Source: Acidovorax sp. NCPPB 4044
GTDB taxonomy: Bacteria; Pseudomonadota; Gammaproteobacteria; Burkholderiales; Burkholderiaceae_C
Assembly: GCF_028069655.1 (NCBI RefSeq)
Contig: NZ_JAMCOS010000001.1
Coordinates: 1,704,001 to 1,768,000, forward strand
Length of the DNA: 64,000 nucleotides
Direction: 5' to 3'
The translations under genes and the position numbers were made by a program. A model generated the notes under the pieces. The model did no database searches. It worked only from the letters and a program-made list of their open reading frames with translations, and was not told the DNA's origin. Below are positions 48,753-58,264 of this stretch, one piece after another; positions within the stretch are counted from its first letter, which is position 1, and every line of letters starts with the position of its first letter.

Positions 48753-49170
48753 ATCGGCAGCGCCGGGCCTCGCAGGAGACCAGGCGGCAGGCTTGGTGGC
48801 GCGGGCGATGGAGATGGCAGCACAACGCGGGCTCGATATTGCTGTGGCAGTGGTGGACAGCGCCGGGCATCTGCTGGCGTTTCAACGCGATGCGCGGGCT
48901 TTTCCTGCTTCGGTGGAACTGGCCATCGCCAAGGCCAGGACGGCCGCCATGTTCCGCCGCGACACCCAGGCCATGCAGGAAAGCCTGGAGAAAGGCCGGC
49001 TTTCTTACCTCGCATTGCCAGGTGCCTTGCCCCTGGCAGGGGGAGTGCCCCTGGTCCTGGAAGGCACTGTGGTCGGTGCGGTGGGCATCAGTGGCGCGGC
49101 TTCGGGTGAAGACGCGGAATTGGCACGGAAGACGGCTTCCGTTTCCGGTGGGGTGGGGGAGTCCGAATGA
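48739..49170 (+). CDS. GlcG/HbpS-family (DUF336) protein
   Basis: 143 aa. The DUF336 pattern is visible: ARAMEMAAQRGLDIAVAVVD, SAGHLLAFQRDARAFPASVE, LAIAKARTAAMFRRDT, and the Gly-rich GGVPLVLEGTVVGAVGISGA. Relatives bind haem or corrinoids or are of unknown function. The start at 48739 overlaps the cyclase gene by 14 bases and the stop overlaps the SDR start (ATGA), so it is translationally coupled to both. Confidence 0.82.
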   Translation: MRPTESAAPGLAGDQAAGLVARAMEMAAQRGLDIAVAVVDSAGHLLAFQRDARAFPASVELAIAKARTAAMFRRDTQAMQESLEKGRLSYLALPGALPLAGGVPLVLEGTVVGAVGISGAASGEDAELARKTASVSGGVGESE

Positions 49171-49925
49171 GCGGTATCTATGGCGGGCGCGTCGCGCTCG
49201 TGACGGGCGGCGGCTCGGGCATCGGGCGTGCCACAGCCCTGGCATTTGCGCGCGCCGGAGCGCGCGTGGTGGTGGCGGGGCGGTCGCTGGGCGCGTGCGA
49301 GGAGACGGCGCGGCAGATCCGGGACGGCGGCGGCGCCTCGCTGGCCGTGGCATGCGACGTCACCAGCGAGCCGCAGGTGGTTGCCTTGTGCGAACGGGCG
49401 GTGGACGCTTTCGGTGAGGTGGATGCCGCGTTTCTCAATGCCGGCATCGGTACGGCAGGTGCCATCGTGGACCAGGATGTTGCCGAATTCGATCGCGTGA
49501 TGGCCGTCAACTGCACGGGACTCATGCTCTGCCTGAAGCACCTTCTCGCGCCCATGTACCGGCGGGGTACGGGCGCTGTCGTTGCCAACCTGTCCGTGCA
49601 TGCGCACCGCTCGATCCTGGAGGGCACGTCGGCGTATACGGCCTCCAAGCACGCGGCCTGGGCGATCACCAAGGTGGCGGCGATCGAGTCGGCGCGCCAC
49701 GGCGTGCGGGTCAACGCGGTGTCTCCTGGCCCCATACACACCGACATGCTGGTGCGCTCCTCGGAGGTCTCGGGCGGAATCCAGGGATGGGCCGAGCGCT
49801 TGCCGATGCAGCGCGTGGGGCAGCCGTGCGAGGTGGCCGAAGCCGTGCTCTGGCTGTGCAGCCCGTCCGCATCCTTCGTGAATGGCGCGGCCATTGCGGT
49901 GGATGGCGGATTTCTCGCAGCCTGA
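49167..49925 (+). CDS. Short-chain dehydrogenase/reductase in the cyclase cluster
   Basis: 252 aa, classical SDR. The cofactor site is VALVTGGGSGIGRATALAFA; NAG is present in FLNAGIGTAG; the Ser is in NLSVHAH and the catalytic YxxxK is YTASK. The GRS after the second strand suggests NADP. It is coupled by ATGA to the preceding gene. In context it may reduce or oxidise the cyclitol ketone produced by the cyclase; that is inference. Confidence 0.88.
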   Translation: MSGIYGGRVALVTGGGSGIGRATALAFARAGARVVVAGRSLGACEETARQIRDGGGASLAVACDVTSEPQVVALCERAVDAFGEVDAAFLNAGIGTAGAIVDQDVAEFDRVMAVNCTGLMLCLKHLLAPMYRRGTGAVVANLSVHAHRSILEGTSAYTASKHAAWAITKVAAIESARHGVRVNAVSPGPIHTDMLVRSSEVSGGIQGWAERLPMQRVGQPCEVAEAVLWLCSPSASFVNGAAIAVDGGFLAA

Positions 49926-49942
49926 CCCGCAGTGGCAATGCA

Positions 49943-50842
49943 ATGACCTGGATCGCCCTGGGCCTGCTGGCCGGCCTCGTTCTCGGGACCTACGATTTCC
50001 TGACCAAACTCGCCCTGAAGGAAAAGACCGTCCTGGAGGTGGTGTTCTGGTGTTCCGTGTTGGGAGCGTTGATCTGGCTGCCGTTCTTCTACATGCCCGC
50101 CCCCTGGAGCGAGACGTTTCGGTCGGCAGGGCTTGCGCCCCAAAGACTCTCGCCGCAGGCACAGATGGCCCTGCTGCCAAAGTCCTTGATGATGGTCGCC
50201 ACGTGGATCCTTTCGTACTACTCCGTCAAGTCGCTGCCCTTGTCGATTTCCGCTGGCGTGCGGGCCAGCGGCCCGCTCTGGACGGCGCTGGGCGCCGTAC
50301 TTTTGCTGTCCGAACGGCTGAACTGGTGGCAGTGGCTCGGCCTCGCGGTGTCGATGGGGTCGTACTACCTGTTTTCCCTCATCGGCCGTCGGGAAGGGAT
50401 CAGTTTCCGGCGCAACCTCTGGGTGCTGTGCATGCTGGCAGCCACGCTGCTCTCGTCCGCCAACGCGCTCTACGACAAGCACATCCTGGCGACGCTGCAG
50501 ATGGACCTCGCGGCCGTACAGGCGTACTCCGCGTTGCAGCGGGGCGCTATCGCGCTGCTGCTTCTGCCCTGGCTGTTCCGGGAGCTGGAGGTAGCCAGCC
50601 TGGTGCGCCGGAACTGGGCGGTTCCCGCCATCGCTTTCGCCTATGTGCTGGCCGAGTACATCTATCTGGCTGCCGTGCAGATGGAGGGAGCACTCATTTC
50701 CGTCATCTCGGTGCTTCGCAGAACCAACCTGGTCATGGTGTTCGCGCTGTCTGCGCTGTTCTTCCAGGAGCGGTTCATCCGGCAGAAGACCCTTGCCATC
50801 GCCGGCGTGCTGCTCGGCATCGTCCTGACCGTCGTGCACTGA
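49943..50842 (+). CDS. EamA/DMT-superfamily transporter
   Basis: 299 aa with about ten hydrophobic segments in two EamA-type repeats, from MTWIALGLLAGLVLGTYDFL to IAGVLLGIVLTVVH. Conserved SAGVRASGPLWTALGAVLLL and ISVILRRTNLV-like stretches fit drug/metabolite exporters. It lies 17 bp after the SDR and presumably exports, or less likely imports, the product of the cluster. Confidence 0.85.
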   Translation: MTWIALGLLAGLVLGTYDFLTKLALKEKTVLEVVFWCSVLGALIWLPFFYMPAPWSETFRSAGLAPQRLSPQAQMALLPKSLMMVATWILSYYSVKSLPLSISAGVRASGPLWTALGAVLLLSERLNWWQWLGLAVSMGSYYLFSLIGRREGISFRRNLWVLCMLAATLLSSANALYDKHILATLQMDLAAVQAYSALQRGAIALLLLPWLFRELEVASLVRRNWAVPAIAFAYVLAEYIYLAAVQMEGALISVISVLRRTNLVMVFALSALFFQERFIRQKTLAIAGVLLGIVLTVVH

Positions 50843-50851
50843 ACGATGGGC

Positions 50852-51727
50852 TCAACCTTCGACCACCAGCGATCGGATCCATTCCATCACCGTGCTGCCG
50901 TGGCGGGAGATCACCGCCCGCTGGGAGGCCAGCAGGAAGTAGGACTGCTCGGAAGGCAGAGAAGTGTCGGAAACACGCACCAGGCTTCCGTCCTGCAGCA
51001 GTTCCTTGACGAGCGAGCGGCGGCCCAGGGCGATGCCCTGGAGGTTCAGCGCCGCGTCCAGCATGAAGCCGGTGTCCGAGTAGGTAAGGTTGCGCTGGGC
51101 GGCCGAGATCCGAAGGCCGGCAGCCTTCAGCCAGGGGTCCCACGGTTGCCGGCTGTGCGACAGGATGTCCGCGCGCCTGAAGACCTCGGCCACGCTTCGG
51201 TGGCCCAGCTGCTGCAGGTAGCGGGGAGCGGCCACCGGAAACCATTCGTCCTCCAGCAACCGTTCGCAGTGGAATGCTTCCGGCGTATCGCGGGAGAACC
51301 GGATCGCGATGTCCGCCTCGCCCTGGGTGATGTTCACCGTGCGGGTCGTTGGCAGGATGGCGATGGAGATCGTCGGGTGGGTGCGATGGAACTCCGTCAG
51401 CGCAGGCACCAACCGGAAACGCGCGAAAGAAGGCAGTGCAGTGATGCGGACGACGTCGCGCTCATGGGCGAAACCGCTGAACGCGGCTTCCAGCAGATCG
51501 AGCGACGTCTTCATCTGCTGGTGCAGATAGGCACCTTCCGGACTGAGAGACACCACGCGCGTGGTCCGGTTGAACAGCGTCGCGCCCAGGTGCTTTTCGA
51601 GCGCGCGGATGCGGTGGCTGATGGCGCTGTAGGAAATGTTCAGGTCGTCGGCGGCCTGGTTGAAGCTCTGCCGGCGGGCGACCGCATCGAAGGCCACGAT
51701 CAGATGGATGGGAGGGATGTTCCGCAT
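50852..51727 (-). CDS. LysR-family regulator of the cyclase cluster
   Basis: 291 aa, GcvA-like. HTH: RQSFNQAADDLNISYSAISH, then LEKHLGATLFNRTTRVVSLS. The start ATG at 51727 overlaps the ATG of the divergent ROK kinase by two bases, so no intergenic space remains: each promoter must lie inside the other gene. It is convergent with the EamA gene. It probably controls both arms of the cluster. Confidence 0.9.
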   Translation of the reverse strand: MRNIPPIHLIVAFDAVARRQSFNQAADDLNISYSAISHRIRALEKHLGATLFNRTTRVVSLSPEGAYLHQQMKTSLDLLEAAFSGFAHERDVVRITALPSFARFRLVPALTEFHRTHPTISIAILPTTRTVNITQGEADIAIRFSRDTPEAFHCERLLEDEWFPVAAPRYLQQLGHRSVAEVFRRADILSHSRQPWDPWLKAAGLRISAAQRNLTYSDTGFMLDAALNLQGIALGRRSLVKELLQDGSLVRVSDTSLPSEQSYFLLASQRAVISRHGSTVMEWIRSLVVEG

Positions 51728-52640
51728 GAATGAAGGCAAGCTGGATCCAACGGCGCTGCACCGGATCGGCATCGATGTCGGCGGCACGAAGATCGAAGGC
51801 ATCGTACTTGACGCCGGCGGACAGGAATGTGAGCGATTGCGCTGCGCCACGCCGGTGCAGGAGGGCTATGAACCGGTCGTCGAATCCATCGCCAGGCTGT
51901 ATGAATCCCTGGCGGAGCGCGTGGGCCAGGGCAAGCACACGCTCGGGATCGGCACGCCAGGGTCCATTTCGCCCGCCACGCAGCTTCTGCGCAATTGCAA
52001 TGCCACGGGACTCAACGGGCGCCCGTTGCACCGGGACCTGGAGGCGCGCATCGGCAGGCCATTCGCAATGGCCAACGATGCCAATTGTTTTGCGCTGGCG
52101 GAAAGCCGAATGGGGGCGGCCGCTCAGAGCCAGGAGGTGCTGGGAATCGTGCTCGGCACCGGTGTCGGTGCGGGCTTGGTCGTGCACGGGCGGCTCGTGG
52201 AGGGACGCAACGGCATCGCGGGTGAGTGGGGGCACATGGTGCTGGACCCCCAGGGGCCAGCCTGCTATTGCGGGCGCAGAGGGTGTGTGGAGCGTTATCT
52301 GAGTGGTCCTGCGTTGGAGCAGGCCTACCGCCAGGCGACGGGCACGGACATGGACGCTGCCCGGATCGTGGACCGGGCCCGTGCCGGCGAAGGCGCCGCG
52401 GCCGCCGTGTTCGACCGGTTCCTCGATCGGTTCGCCGAAGCGCTGGCGAATGTCGTCGCCGTGCTGGATCCGCAAGCCATCGTGATCGGTGGAGGGCTGG
52501 CCAGTATCGATGAGCTCTATACGGAAGGTGTGAGGCGGCTGCTCGAGCGGGTCTTCTGCGATGCCTACACGACGCCGGTGCTGCGCAACCGGCTGGGGAA
52601 CGCTGCCGGCGTGTTCGGCGCTGCGATGGTGGGAATCTGA
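51726..52640 (+). CDS. ROK-family sugar kinase
   Basis: 304 aa. ATP site IGIDVGGTKIEGIVLDAGG; catalytic Asp in FAMANDANCFALAES; GIVLGTGVGAGLVVHG; and the ROK zinc signature in CYCGRRGCVERYLSG. ROK kinases phosphorylate hexoses; the cyclitol kinases of validamycin and acarbose biosynthesis and kanosamine kinase belong to the same broad family. With a C7-cyclase in the cluster, a cyclitol or hexose substrate is plausible. The domain starts within 13 residues of the ATG, so the overlapping start is the only good one. Confidence 0.9.
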   Translation: MNEGKLDPTALHRIGIDVGGTKIEGIVLDAGGQECERLRCATPVQEGYEPVVESIARLYESLAERVGQGKHTLGIGTPGSISPATQLLRNCNATGLNGRPLHRDLEARIGRPFAMANDANCFALAESRMGAAAQSQEVLGIVLGTGVGAGLVVHGRLVEGRNGIAGEWGHMVLDPQGPACYCGRRGCVERYLSGPALEQAYRQATGTDMDAARIVDRARAGEGAAAAVFDRFLDRFAEALANVVAVLDPQAIVIGGGLASIDELYTEGVRRLLERVFCDAYTTPVLRNRLGNAAGVFGAAMVGI

Positions 52641-52641
52641 C

Positions 52642-53565
52642 ATGCAGGTCACCGCGATCGGAGGCGCGACGATCGACGTCGTCGTTGCAGGCGCATCGCT
52701 CGGCAGCGGCACCAGTGCCAAGCAGGATGTCGAATCGATCACCATGGGGGTGGGTGGCGGTGCGGTGAATGCCAGCCTGGCCTGCCAAGCATGCGAGGCC
52801 CGGGTTCGCATCGTGTGCGCGGTGGGGGGCGACGCCGAAGGGGAGTGGCTGCGCTCCGCGCTTGCCAGGGAGGGCATCGATCTTTCGTTGGTCCAGTCCG
52901 TGGCGGGGCTGCCCACGGGAAGGGCGGTGATCCATCTCGGTGCCGATGCCGAAGCCCGGGTGTTTGCCCAGCGAGGGGCGAGCACAGGAGTTGCACCCGC
53001 ACGCGCACTGGAGGCCATCGGACGGTCCGATCTGCTCTATGTCACGGCGTTGTCGGCGCAGGCCGAGGCGGAGTTCGATGGTGCTCTGGAGCGCCTGGCT
53101 GTCAGGCTCCCTCGTTTGGCAATCAATCCCGGCATGCGGCAGATCGAGTCGCGCAGCCCAGCACTGGAGCGGCTGATCATGCGTGCCGATCTGGTCAGCA
53201 TGAACGAGCAGGAAGTTCGGCGGTGGGCTGTCCAGCGGGAGCGCCGCTTGCCCGATGACCCCCATGCCGATGGCTCGGCATGGATGGCGGCGATGCTGCC
53301 GCGGCAAGGGCAGTCGTTGCTGGTGACTCTGGGGTCGCGGGGCGCTGTGCTGTATGACGGCGGGCGCGTCCATCGCATCGAAGCCCGGAAAGTTTCCGTG
53401 CGCTCCACCCTTGGCGCGGGAGACGCTTTCGGCGCCACGTTCGCGTGCCGATGGGCGGCTGGCCAGCCCATCCGCGAGGCGCTGGAGGCAGCGCGGGCCT
53501 ACTGTGTACAGGTGCTGCAGGTGCCTGCTGCCAACCTGGCGGGGCGGCCTCCAGCGGTGCCGTAG
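52642..53565 (+). CDS. PfkB-family carbohydrate kinase
   Basis: 307 aa, ribokinase-like. N-terminal VTAIGGATIDVVVAG and GGGAVNASLACQACEARV bind the sugar. The C-terminal PfkB signature is STLGAGDAFGATFACRWAAG with the catalytic Asp. Its ATG follows the ROK stop after one base, so both kinases are made together. Two kinases of different fold in one cluster suggest two phosphorylations, for instance one on the cyclitol and one on a nucleotide or sugar partner. Confidence 0.9.
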   Translation: MQVTAIGGATIDVVVAGASLGSGTSAKQDVESITMGVGGGAVNASLACQACEARVRIVCAVGGDAEGEWLRSALAREGIDLSLVQSVAGLPTGRAVIHLGADAEARVFAQRGASTGVAPARALEAIGRSDLLYVTALSAQAEAEFDGALERLAVRLPRLAINPGMRQIESRSPALERLIMRADLVSMNEQEVRRWAVQRERRLPDDPHADGSAWMAAMLPRQGQSLLVTLGSRGAVLYDGGRVHRIEARKVSVRSTLGAGDAFGATFACRWAAGQPIREALEAARAYCVQVLQVPAANLAGRPPAVP

Positions 53566-53641
53566 GGAGCACGCGGCCGGTCCGCTCCGGCAAGGGCCGA
53601 CTACCCGGAGCTTTCCCGAAGAAGGTGCGCTTGCTGGATAG

Positions 53642-53670
53642 TTGACATCTAAACGATTGACTTCTAAAGT
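53642..53670 (+). promoter_or_regulatory. Sigma-70 promoter and direct repeats before the aromatic operon
   Basis: A perfect -35 TTGACA (53642-53647), a 17-bp spacer and TAAAGT (53665-53670) lie about 37 bp before the first gene. The promoter overlaps two direct repeats TTGACNTCTAAA at 53642-53653 and 53657-53668, 15 bp apart. They are candidates for binding by the operon's MarR regulator. No other such site is seen in the next genes' short gaps. Confidence 0.6.
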
Positions 53671-53706
53671 TGTTTCTAGTCCCACTCGGCGTCGGAGACC
53701 TTTCGC

Positions 53707-56037
53707 ATGAAGATCGTTTGTATCGGTGGTGGCCCGGCGGGCCTGTATTTCGCGTTGCTCATGAAGCAGCAGGATCCTGGTCATGACATCACCGTGGTGG
53801 AACGCAACAAGCCCTATGACACCTTTGGCTGGGGCGTGGTGTTTTCCGATGCCACGATGGACAACATGCGTGCATGGGACAGCGAAACTGCCGAAGAAAT
53901 CCAGGAAGCCTTCAACCATTGGGATGACATCGAGCTGCGCTTCAAGGGCCGCGCGATCCGCTCGGGCGGCCACGGGTTTGTGGGAATCGGCCGGAAGAAG
54001 CTGCTGAACATCCTGCAGGCGCGCTGCGAGCGCCTGGGGGTGAAACTGGTGTTCGATACCGAGGTGGCATCGGACGAGGATTTTCCGGATGCCGATCTGA
54101 TCATTGCCAGCGACGGTGTCAATTCACGCATCAGGACGCGGTATGCCGAGGGCTTCCAGCCCGACATCGTCACACGTCCCAACCGGTACATCTGGCTGGG
54201 CACGCACAAGCTGTTCGATGCCTTCACCTTCGATTTCCAGCGCACGGAACATGGCTGGTTTCAGGCGCATATCTACAAATTCGACGACCAGACCACGACC
54301 TTCATCGTCGAATGCCCGGAGGCGGTCTGGAAGGCCCATGGCCTGGACCAGGCGGACCAGGACCAGTCTGTCGCGTTCTGCGAGCGGGTTTTCGCAGAGA
54401 GCCTGCAGGGTGCGCCGCTCATGGCCAACGCGCGCCATCTGCGCGGATCCGCATGGCTCAATTTCCAACGGGTGGTTTGCGCGCAATGGTGGCTGGAGAA
54501 CCGCGCGGGAGCCCACGTGGTGCTCATGGGCGATGCCGTGCATACGGCGCATTTCGCCATCGGATCGGGAACCAAGCTCGCCATCGAAGATGCCATTGAA
54601 CTCGCGCGGCAGTTCAAGCAGACGGGGGGCCGCCGGGAGGATATCCCTGGCGTGCTGGCGGCCTACCAGGAACTGCGGCGTATCGAGACACTGCGCATTC
54701 AGAATGCCGCCTGGAATGCGATGGAATGGTTCGAAGTGTGCGGCGAGCGCTATTGCGACCAGTTGGAGCCCGAGCAGTTCATGTACTCGATGCTCACGCG
54801 CAGCCAGCGCATCAGCCATGAAAACCTGCGCTTGCGCGACAGCGCCTGGCTCGAAGGTTACGAGCACTGGTTCGCGCAACGTGCGGGTGTGGAAGCTACG
54901 CAGGGCGGCAAGCCTCCGCCACCGATGTTCACGCCTTACACCGTGCGGGGCGTGACCTTGAAGAACCGCATCGTGGTTTCGCCCATGGCACAGTATTCCG
55001 CGAAAGACGGCCTGGTCGGCGACTACCACCTCGTGCACCTGGGTGCGCGCGCCATGGGCGGCGCAGCATTGGTGTTCGCCGAAATGGCCTGTGTGAGCGC
55101 CGACGGGCGCATCACGCCCGGCTGCCCAGGGCTTTACCGGCCTGAGCATACCGCCGCTTTCCGGCGCATTGCAGAGTGGATCCATGCCCATACGGACGCA
55201 AAGTTCGGCATCCAGATCGGCCACGCAGGCGCGAAAGCATCTACCCGCATTGCGTGGGAAGGCATCGATCAACCGCTGGCAGAGGGCAACTGGCCGATCG
55301 TTTCCGCATCGCCCCAGCAGTATCTGGAAGGTGTGAGCCAGGTCGCCCGGGAAATGTCCCGTGCCGACATGGAAACGATCCAGGCGCAATTCGTGCAGGC
55401 GGCAAGGGCCGCGGCGGACGCCGGCGCCGATTGGCTCGAACTCCACTGTGCGCACGGCTACCTGTTGTCGAGCTTCATTTCGCCGCTGACCAACCGGCGT
55501 ACCGACGCGTACGGCGGCTCGCTGGAGAACCGCTTGCGCTATCCCCTGGAAGTGTTCGCGGCGGTGCGCTCCGTGTGGCCACAGGACAAACCCCTGTCCG
55601 TGCGCATTTCCGCACATGACTGGGTGGAAGGTGGTATGACCCCGCAGGATGCCGTGGAGGTTGCGCGTGCCTTCAGGGCGGCAGGCGCCGACATGATCGA
55701 CTGCTCCTCTGGCCAGGTGAGCAAGCGCGAGAAACCGGTGTATGGCCGCATGTTCCAGACGCCGTTTTCGGACCGCATCCGGCAGGAGGCGGAGATTCCC
55801 ACCATCGCTGTCGGGGCGATCAGCGAGGCAGACCATGCCAACAGCATCCTGGCGGCAGGGCGGGCGGATCTGTGTGCGATCGCCCGTCCGCATCTGGCCA
55901 ATCCGGCGTGGACGCTGACCGAAGCGGCCCGTATCGGCTACAAGGGCGTGCATTGGCCGCCGCAGTACCGATCGGGCAAGCAGCAGCTGGAGTCGCATTT
56001 CGAGCGTGAGAAGGCAATGCAGGCGGAAAGGGGTTGA
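53707..56037 (+). CDS. Bifunctional flavin monooxygenase/reductase, 2-aminobenzoyl-CoA or salicylyl-CoA type
   Basis: 776 aa fusion. Residues 1-390 are an FAD hydroxylase: [20 protein letters not shown], then the second FAD motif [19 protein letters not shown]. From about residue 405 an Old-Yellow-Enzyme domain follows ([40 protein letters not shown]). This layout is that of 2-aminobenzoyl-CoA monooxygenase/reductase of Azoarcus and of salicylyl-CoA 5-hydroxylases. The neighbouring ligase, hydratase and dehydrogenases favour ring dearomatisation of an aryl-CoA followed by beta-oxidation-like steps. GGAGA precedes the ATG. Confidence 0.9.
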   Translation: MKIVCIGGGPAGLYFALLMKQQDPGHDITVVERNKPYDTFGWGVVFSDATMDNMRAWDSETAEEIQEAFNHWDDIELRFKGRAIRSGGHGFVGIGRKKLLNILQARCERLGVKLVFDTEVASDEDFPDADLIIASDGVNSRIRTRYAEGFQPDIVTRPNRYIWLGTHKLFDAFTFDFQRTEHGWFQAHIYKFDDQTTTFIVECPEAVWKAHGLDQADQDQSVAFCERVFAESLQGAPLMANARHLRGSAWLNFQRVVCAQWWLENRAGAHVVLMGDAVHTAHFAIGSGTKLAIEDAIELARQFKQTGGRREDIPGVLAAYQELRRIETLRIQNAAWNAMEWFEVCGERYCDQLEPEQFMYSMLTRSQRISHENLRLRDSAWLEGYEHWFAQRAGVEATQGGKPPPPMFTPYTVRGVTLKNRIVVSPMAQYSAKDGLVGDYHLVHLGARAMGGAALVFAEMACVSADGRITPGCPGLYRPEHTAAFRRIAEWIHAHTDAKFGIQIGHAGAKASTRIAWEGIDQPLAEGNWPIVSASPQQYLEGVSQVAREMSRADMETIQAQFVQAARAAADAGADWLELHCAHGYLLSSFISPLTNRRTDAYGGSLENRLRYPLEVFAAVRSVWPQDKPLSVRISAHDWVEGGMTPQDAVEVARAFRAAGADMIDCSSGQVSKREKPVYGRMFQTPFSDRIRQEAEIPTIAVGAISEADHANSILAAGRADLCAIARPHLANPAWTLTEAARIGYKGVHWPPQYRSGKQQLESHFEREKAMQAERG

Positions 56038-56040
56038 CGC

Positions 56041-56811
56041 ATGGACTCTTCCCCAACCATAAGCCATGCCTTGGTCACGGGCGGGAGCCGTGGCATCGGT
56101 GCCGCCATCGCGCTCCGCCTCGTGCGTGAGGGAATGCATGTGACAGTACTGGGACGGGACCTGCAGGCCTCACTGGCGTTTTGCGGGGCCGATGGGGACC
56201 GGTTGCAGGGTGTTTCGGCCGATGTGGCCAACGCGCAGCAGGTTGCCCAGGCATTCGACGAGGCGCGTTCGCGCTTCGGGCCGGTGCAGGTACTCGTCAA
56301 CAACGCGGGGCAGGCGGAAAGCGCGCCGTTCCTCAAAACCGATGCCGCACTGTGGCAGCGCATGCTGGATGTGAACCTCACGGGCACGATGCTCTGCACC
56401 CAGGCGGCTCTGCCGGGAATGCTGTCCGCCGGGTGGGGGCGCATCGTCAATGTCGCGAGCACGGCAGGGCAGGTGGGCTATGCGTATGTGGCCGCCTATT
56501 GCGCTGCCAAGCATGGGGTGATCGGCCTTACCCGCGCTCTGGCACTGGAGGTGGCCGCCAAGGGGGTGACAGTCAATGCCGTGTGCCCGGGCTATACCGA
56601 TACCGACATCGTCCGCCAGAGCGTGGCGCGCATCGTCGCCAAGACCGGCCGCAGCGCGGAAGAAGCGCAGGAGGGGTTCGTCCGCAGCAATCCGCAGGGC
56701 CGCCTCGTGGCGCCCGGCGAGGTGGCCGACGCCGTTGCCTGGCTGTGCACCGATGGTGCGCGCGCCGTGAACGGGCAATCGCTTTCCATCAGTGGCGGCG
56801 AGGTCATGTAA
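56041..56811 (+). CDS. Short-chain dehydrogenase of the aromatic-CoA operon
   Basis: 256 aa SDR. HALVTGGSRGIGAAIALRLV is the NAD site, LVNNAG the structural motif, VNVASTAG holds the Ser and YCAAK the catalytic Tyr and Lys. It resembles 3-hydroxyacyl-CoA/FabG-type dehydrogenases. It starts three bases after the monooxygenase stop and likely oxidises or reduces a hydroxyacyl-CoA intermediate. Confidence 0.88.
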   Translation: MDSSPTISHALVTGGSRGIGAAIALRLVREGMHVTVLGRDLQASLAFCGADGDRLQGVSADVANAQQVAQAFDEARSRFGPVQVLVNNAGQAESAPFLKTDAALWQRMLDVNLTGTMLCTQAALPGMLSAGWGRIVNVASTAGQVGYAYVAAYCAAKHGVIGLTRALALEVAAKGVTVNAVCPGYTDTDIVRQSVARIVAKTGRSAEEAQEGFVRSNPQGRLVAPGEVADAVAWLCTDGARAVNGQSLSISGGEVM

Positions 56812-56839
56812 CCGCAGAAAGAACAAGGAGCACATCCCC

Positions 56840-57412
56840 ATGGCAACCCGATCCCAGAGCTTCCGGCTCGTGCAGTCGCTCGGCGACGAGCACATCGGCC
56901 TGGAGGCTCGCGCCCAGGCAGAAGACCACCTGGACACCAAGATCTGGCTGCGGTTGCTGGCGTGCAGCACGCAGATCGAGCAGCAGATCCGGCAGTGGCT
57001 GCGCACGCGATTCGACACGACATTGCCGCGTTTCGACTACTTGGCGCAGCTCGATCGGCACCCGGATGGACTGCGGATGAACGTGCTGTCGCGCTACCTC
57101 ATGGTCACGGGCGGCAACGTGACCGGCCTGACCGACCAACTGGTCAAGGAAGGGTTGGTCGAGCGCAACGAGGACCAGGAAGACCGGCGTTCCTGGCGTG
57201 TACGGCTCACGGAAAAAGGACGGGCCGAGTTCACCGTCATGGCGCAGGAACATGAGCACTGGCTCGCCGGGCTCTTTGCCGGTTTGCCTGGCACGAGCAA
57301 GGAAGCCCTTTATGAACATCTTGGCCATCTGCGCGTGCATCTGGTGCAGAGCCAGCTTGAGCCCGGCAGCCCCACAGCCGAGACCCCGATGAAAAAGAAG
57401 CCCACGCCATGA
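56840..57412 (+). CDS. MarR-family regulator of the aromatic-CoA operon
   Basis: 190 aa. The winged helix is [40 protein letters not shown] and the wing [21 protein letters not shown]. MarR repressors responding to aryl-CoA or free acid are typical of such operons. AAGGAG lies ten bases before ATG 56840. Its stop overlaps the hydratase ATG by four bases. Being inside the operon implies autoregulation. Confidence 0.9.
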   Translation: MATRSQSFRLVQSLGDEHIGLEARAQAEDHLDTKIWLRLLACSTQIEQQIRQWLRTRFDTTLPRFDYLAQLDRHPDGLRMNVLSRYLMVTGGNVTGLTDQLVKEGLVERNEDQEDRRSWRVRLTEKGRAEFTVMAQEHEHWLAGLFAGLPGTSKEALYEHLGHLRVHLVQSQLEPGSPTAETPMKKKPTP

Positions 57413-58263
57413 CAGAACACCGCATCGACCCCCAGCTTCTCGCCGGCAACCGTCGGCCGCTTTCGGGCTACCAAGCCCGGCATTTCCTGTGGCAGGTAGA
57501 AGACGGTGTGGCCACCATCACGCTCGATCGGCCGGAGCGCAAGAACCCGTTGACCTTCGACAGCTACGCTGAGCTACGGGAGCTCTTTCACCAGCTCCGC
57601 TGGGCGGACGATGTCCGTGCCGTCGTGTTGACTGGCGCTGGCGGCAATTTCTGCTCCGGTGGAGATGTGCACGAAATCATCGGCCCACTCATCCAGCTGC
57701 GCGTTCCTGAACTGCTCATGTTCACCCGCATGACGGGGGACCTGGTGAAGACCATGCGCGCCTGCCCGCAGCCCATCGTGGCAGCCGTGGACGGGATATG
57801 CGCGGGGGCCGGCGCCATCATGGCCATGGCGTCCGACCTGCGTCTCGGCACCTCTCGCAGCAAAACCGCCTTCCTGTTCAACCGCGTGGGTCTGGCTGGC
57901 TGCGACATGGGAGCGTGCGCGATGCTGCCGCGAATCGTCGGACAGGGACGTGCGAGCGAATTGCTCTACACCGGGCGCAGCCTGGGAGGAGAGGTGGGCG
58001 AACGGTGGGGATTTTTCAACCGTCTTTCTTCTCCGGAGACGCTGTTGGCCGATGCGCAGGCCTTGGCGGGCCAATTGGCCGAGGGGCCGAGTTTTGCCAA
58101 CGGCATCACGAAGACCATGTTGCACCAGGAGTGGGCCATGACGATCGATCAGGCCATTGAGTCCGAGGCCCAGGCCCAGGCGATCTGCATGCTGACGGAA
58201 GACTTCTCGCGGGCCTATCACGCGTTCGTCGCCAAGCAGAAGCCGCGTTTCGAAGGGAACTGA
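57409..58263 (+). CDS. Enoyl-CoA hydratase/isomerase family protein
   Basis: 284 aa crotonase. [20 protein letters not shown] opens the fold; oxyanion-hole segments are [16 protein letters not shown] and [20 protein letters not shown]; the [20 protein letters not shown] region stands where hydratases place their second acid. It probably hydrates the ring-derived enoyl-CoA. It is coupled to the MarR gene (ATGA) and the acyl-CoA dehydrogenase (one base gap). Confidence 0.9.
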   Translation: MTEHRIDPQLLAGNRRPLSGYQARHFLWQVEDGVATITLDRPERKNPLTFDSYAELRELFHQLRWADDVRAVVLTGAGGNFCSGGDVHEIIGPLIQLRVPELLMFTRMTGDLVKTMRACPQPIVAAVDGICAGAGAIMAMASDLRLGTSRSKTAFLFNRVGLAGCDMGACAMLPRIVGQGRASELLYTGRSLGGEVGERWGFFNRLSSPETLLADAQALAGQLAEGPSFANGITKTMLHQEWAMTIDQAIESEAQAQAICMLTEDFSRAYHAFVAKQKPRFEGN

Positions 58264-58264
58264 A

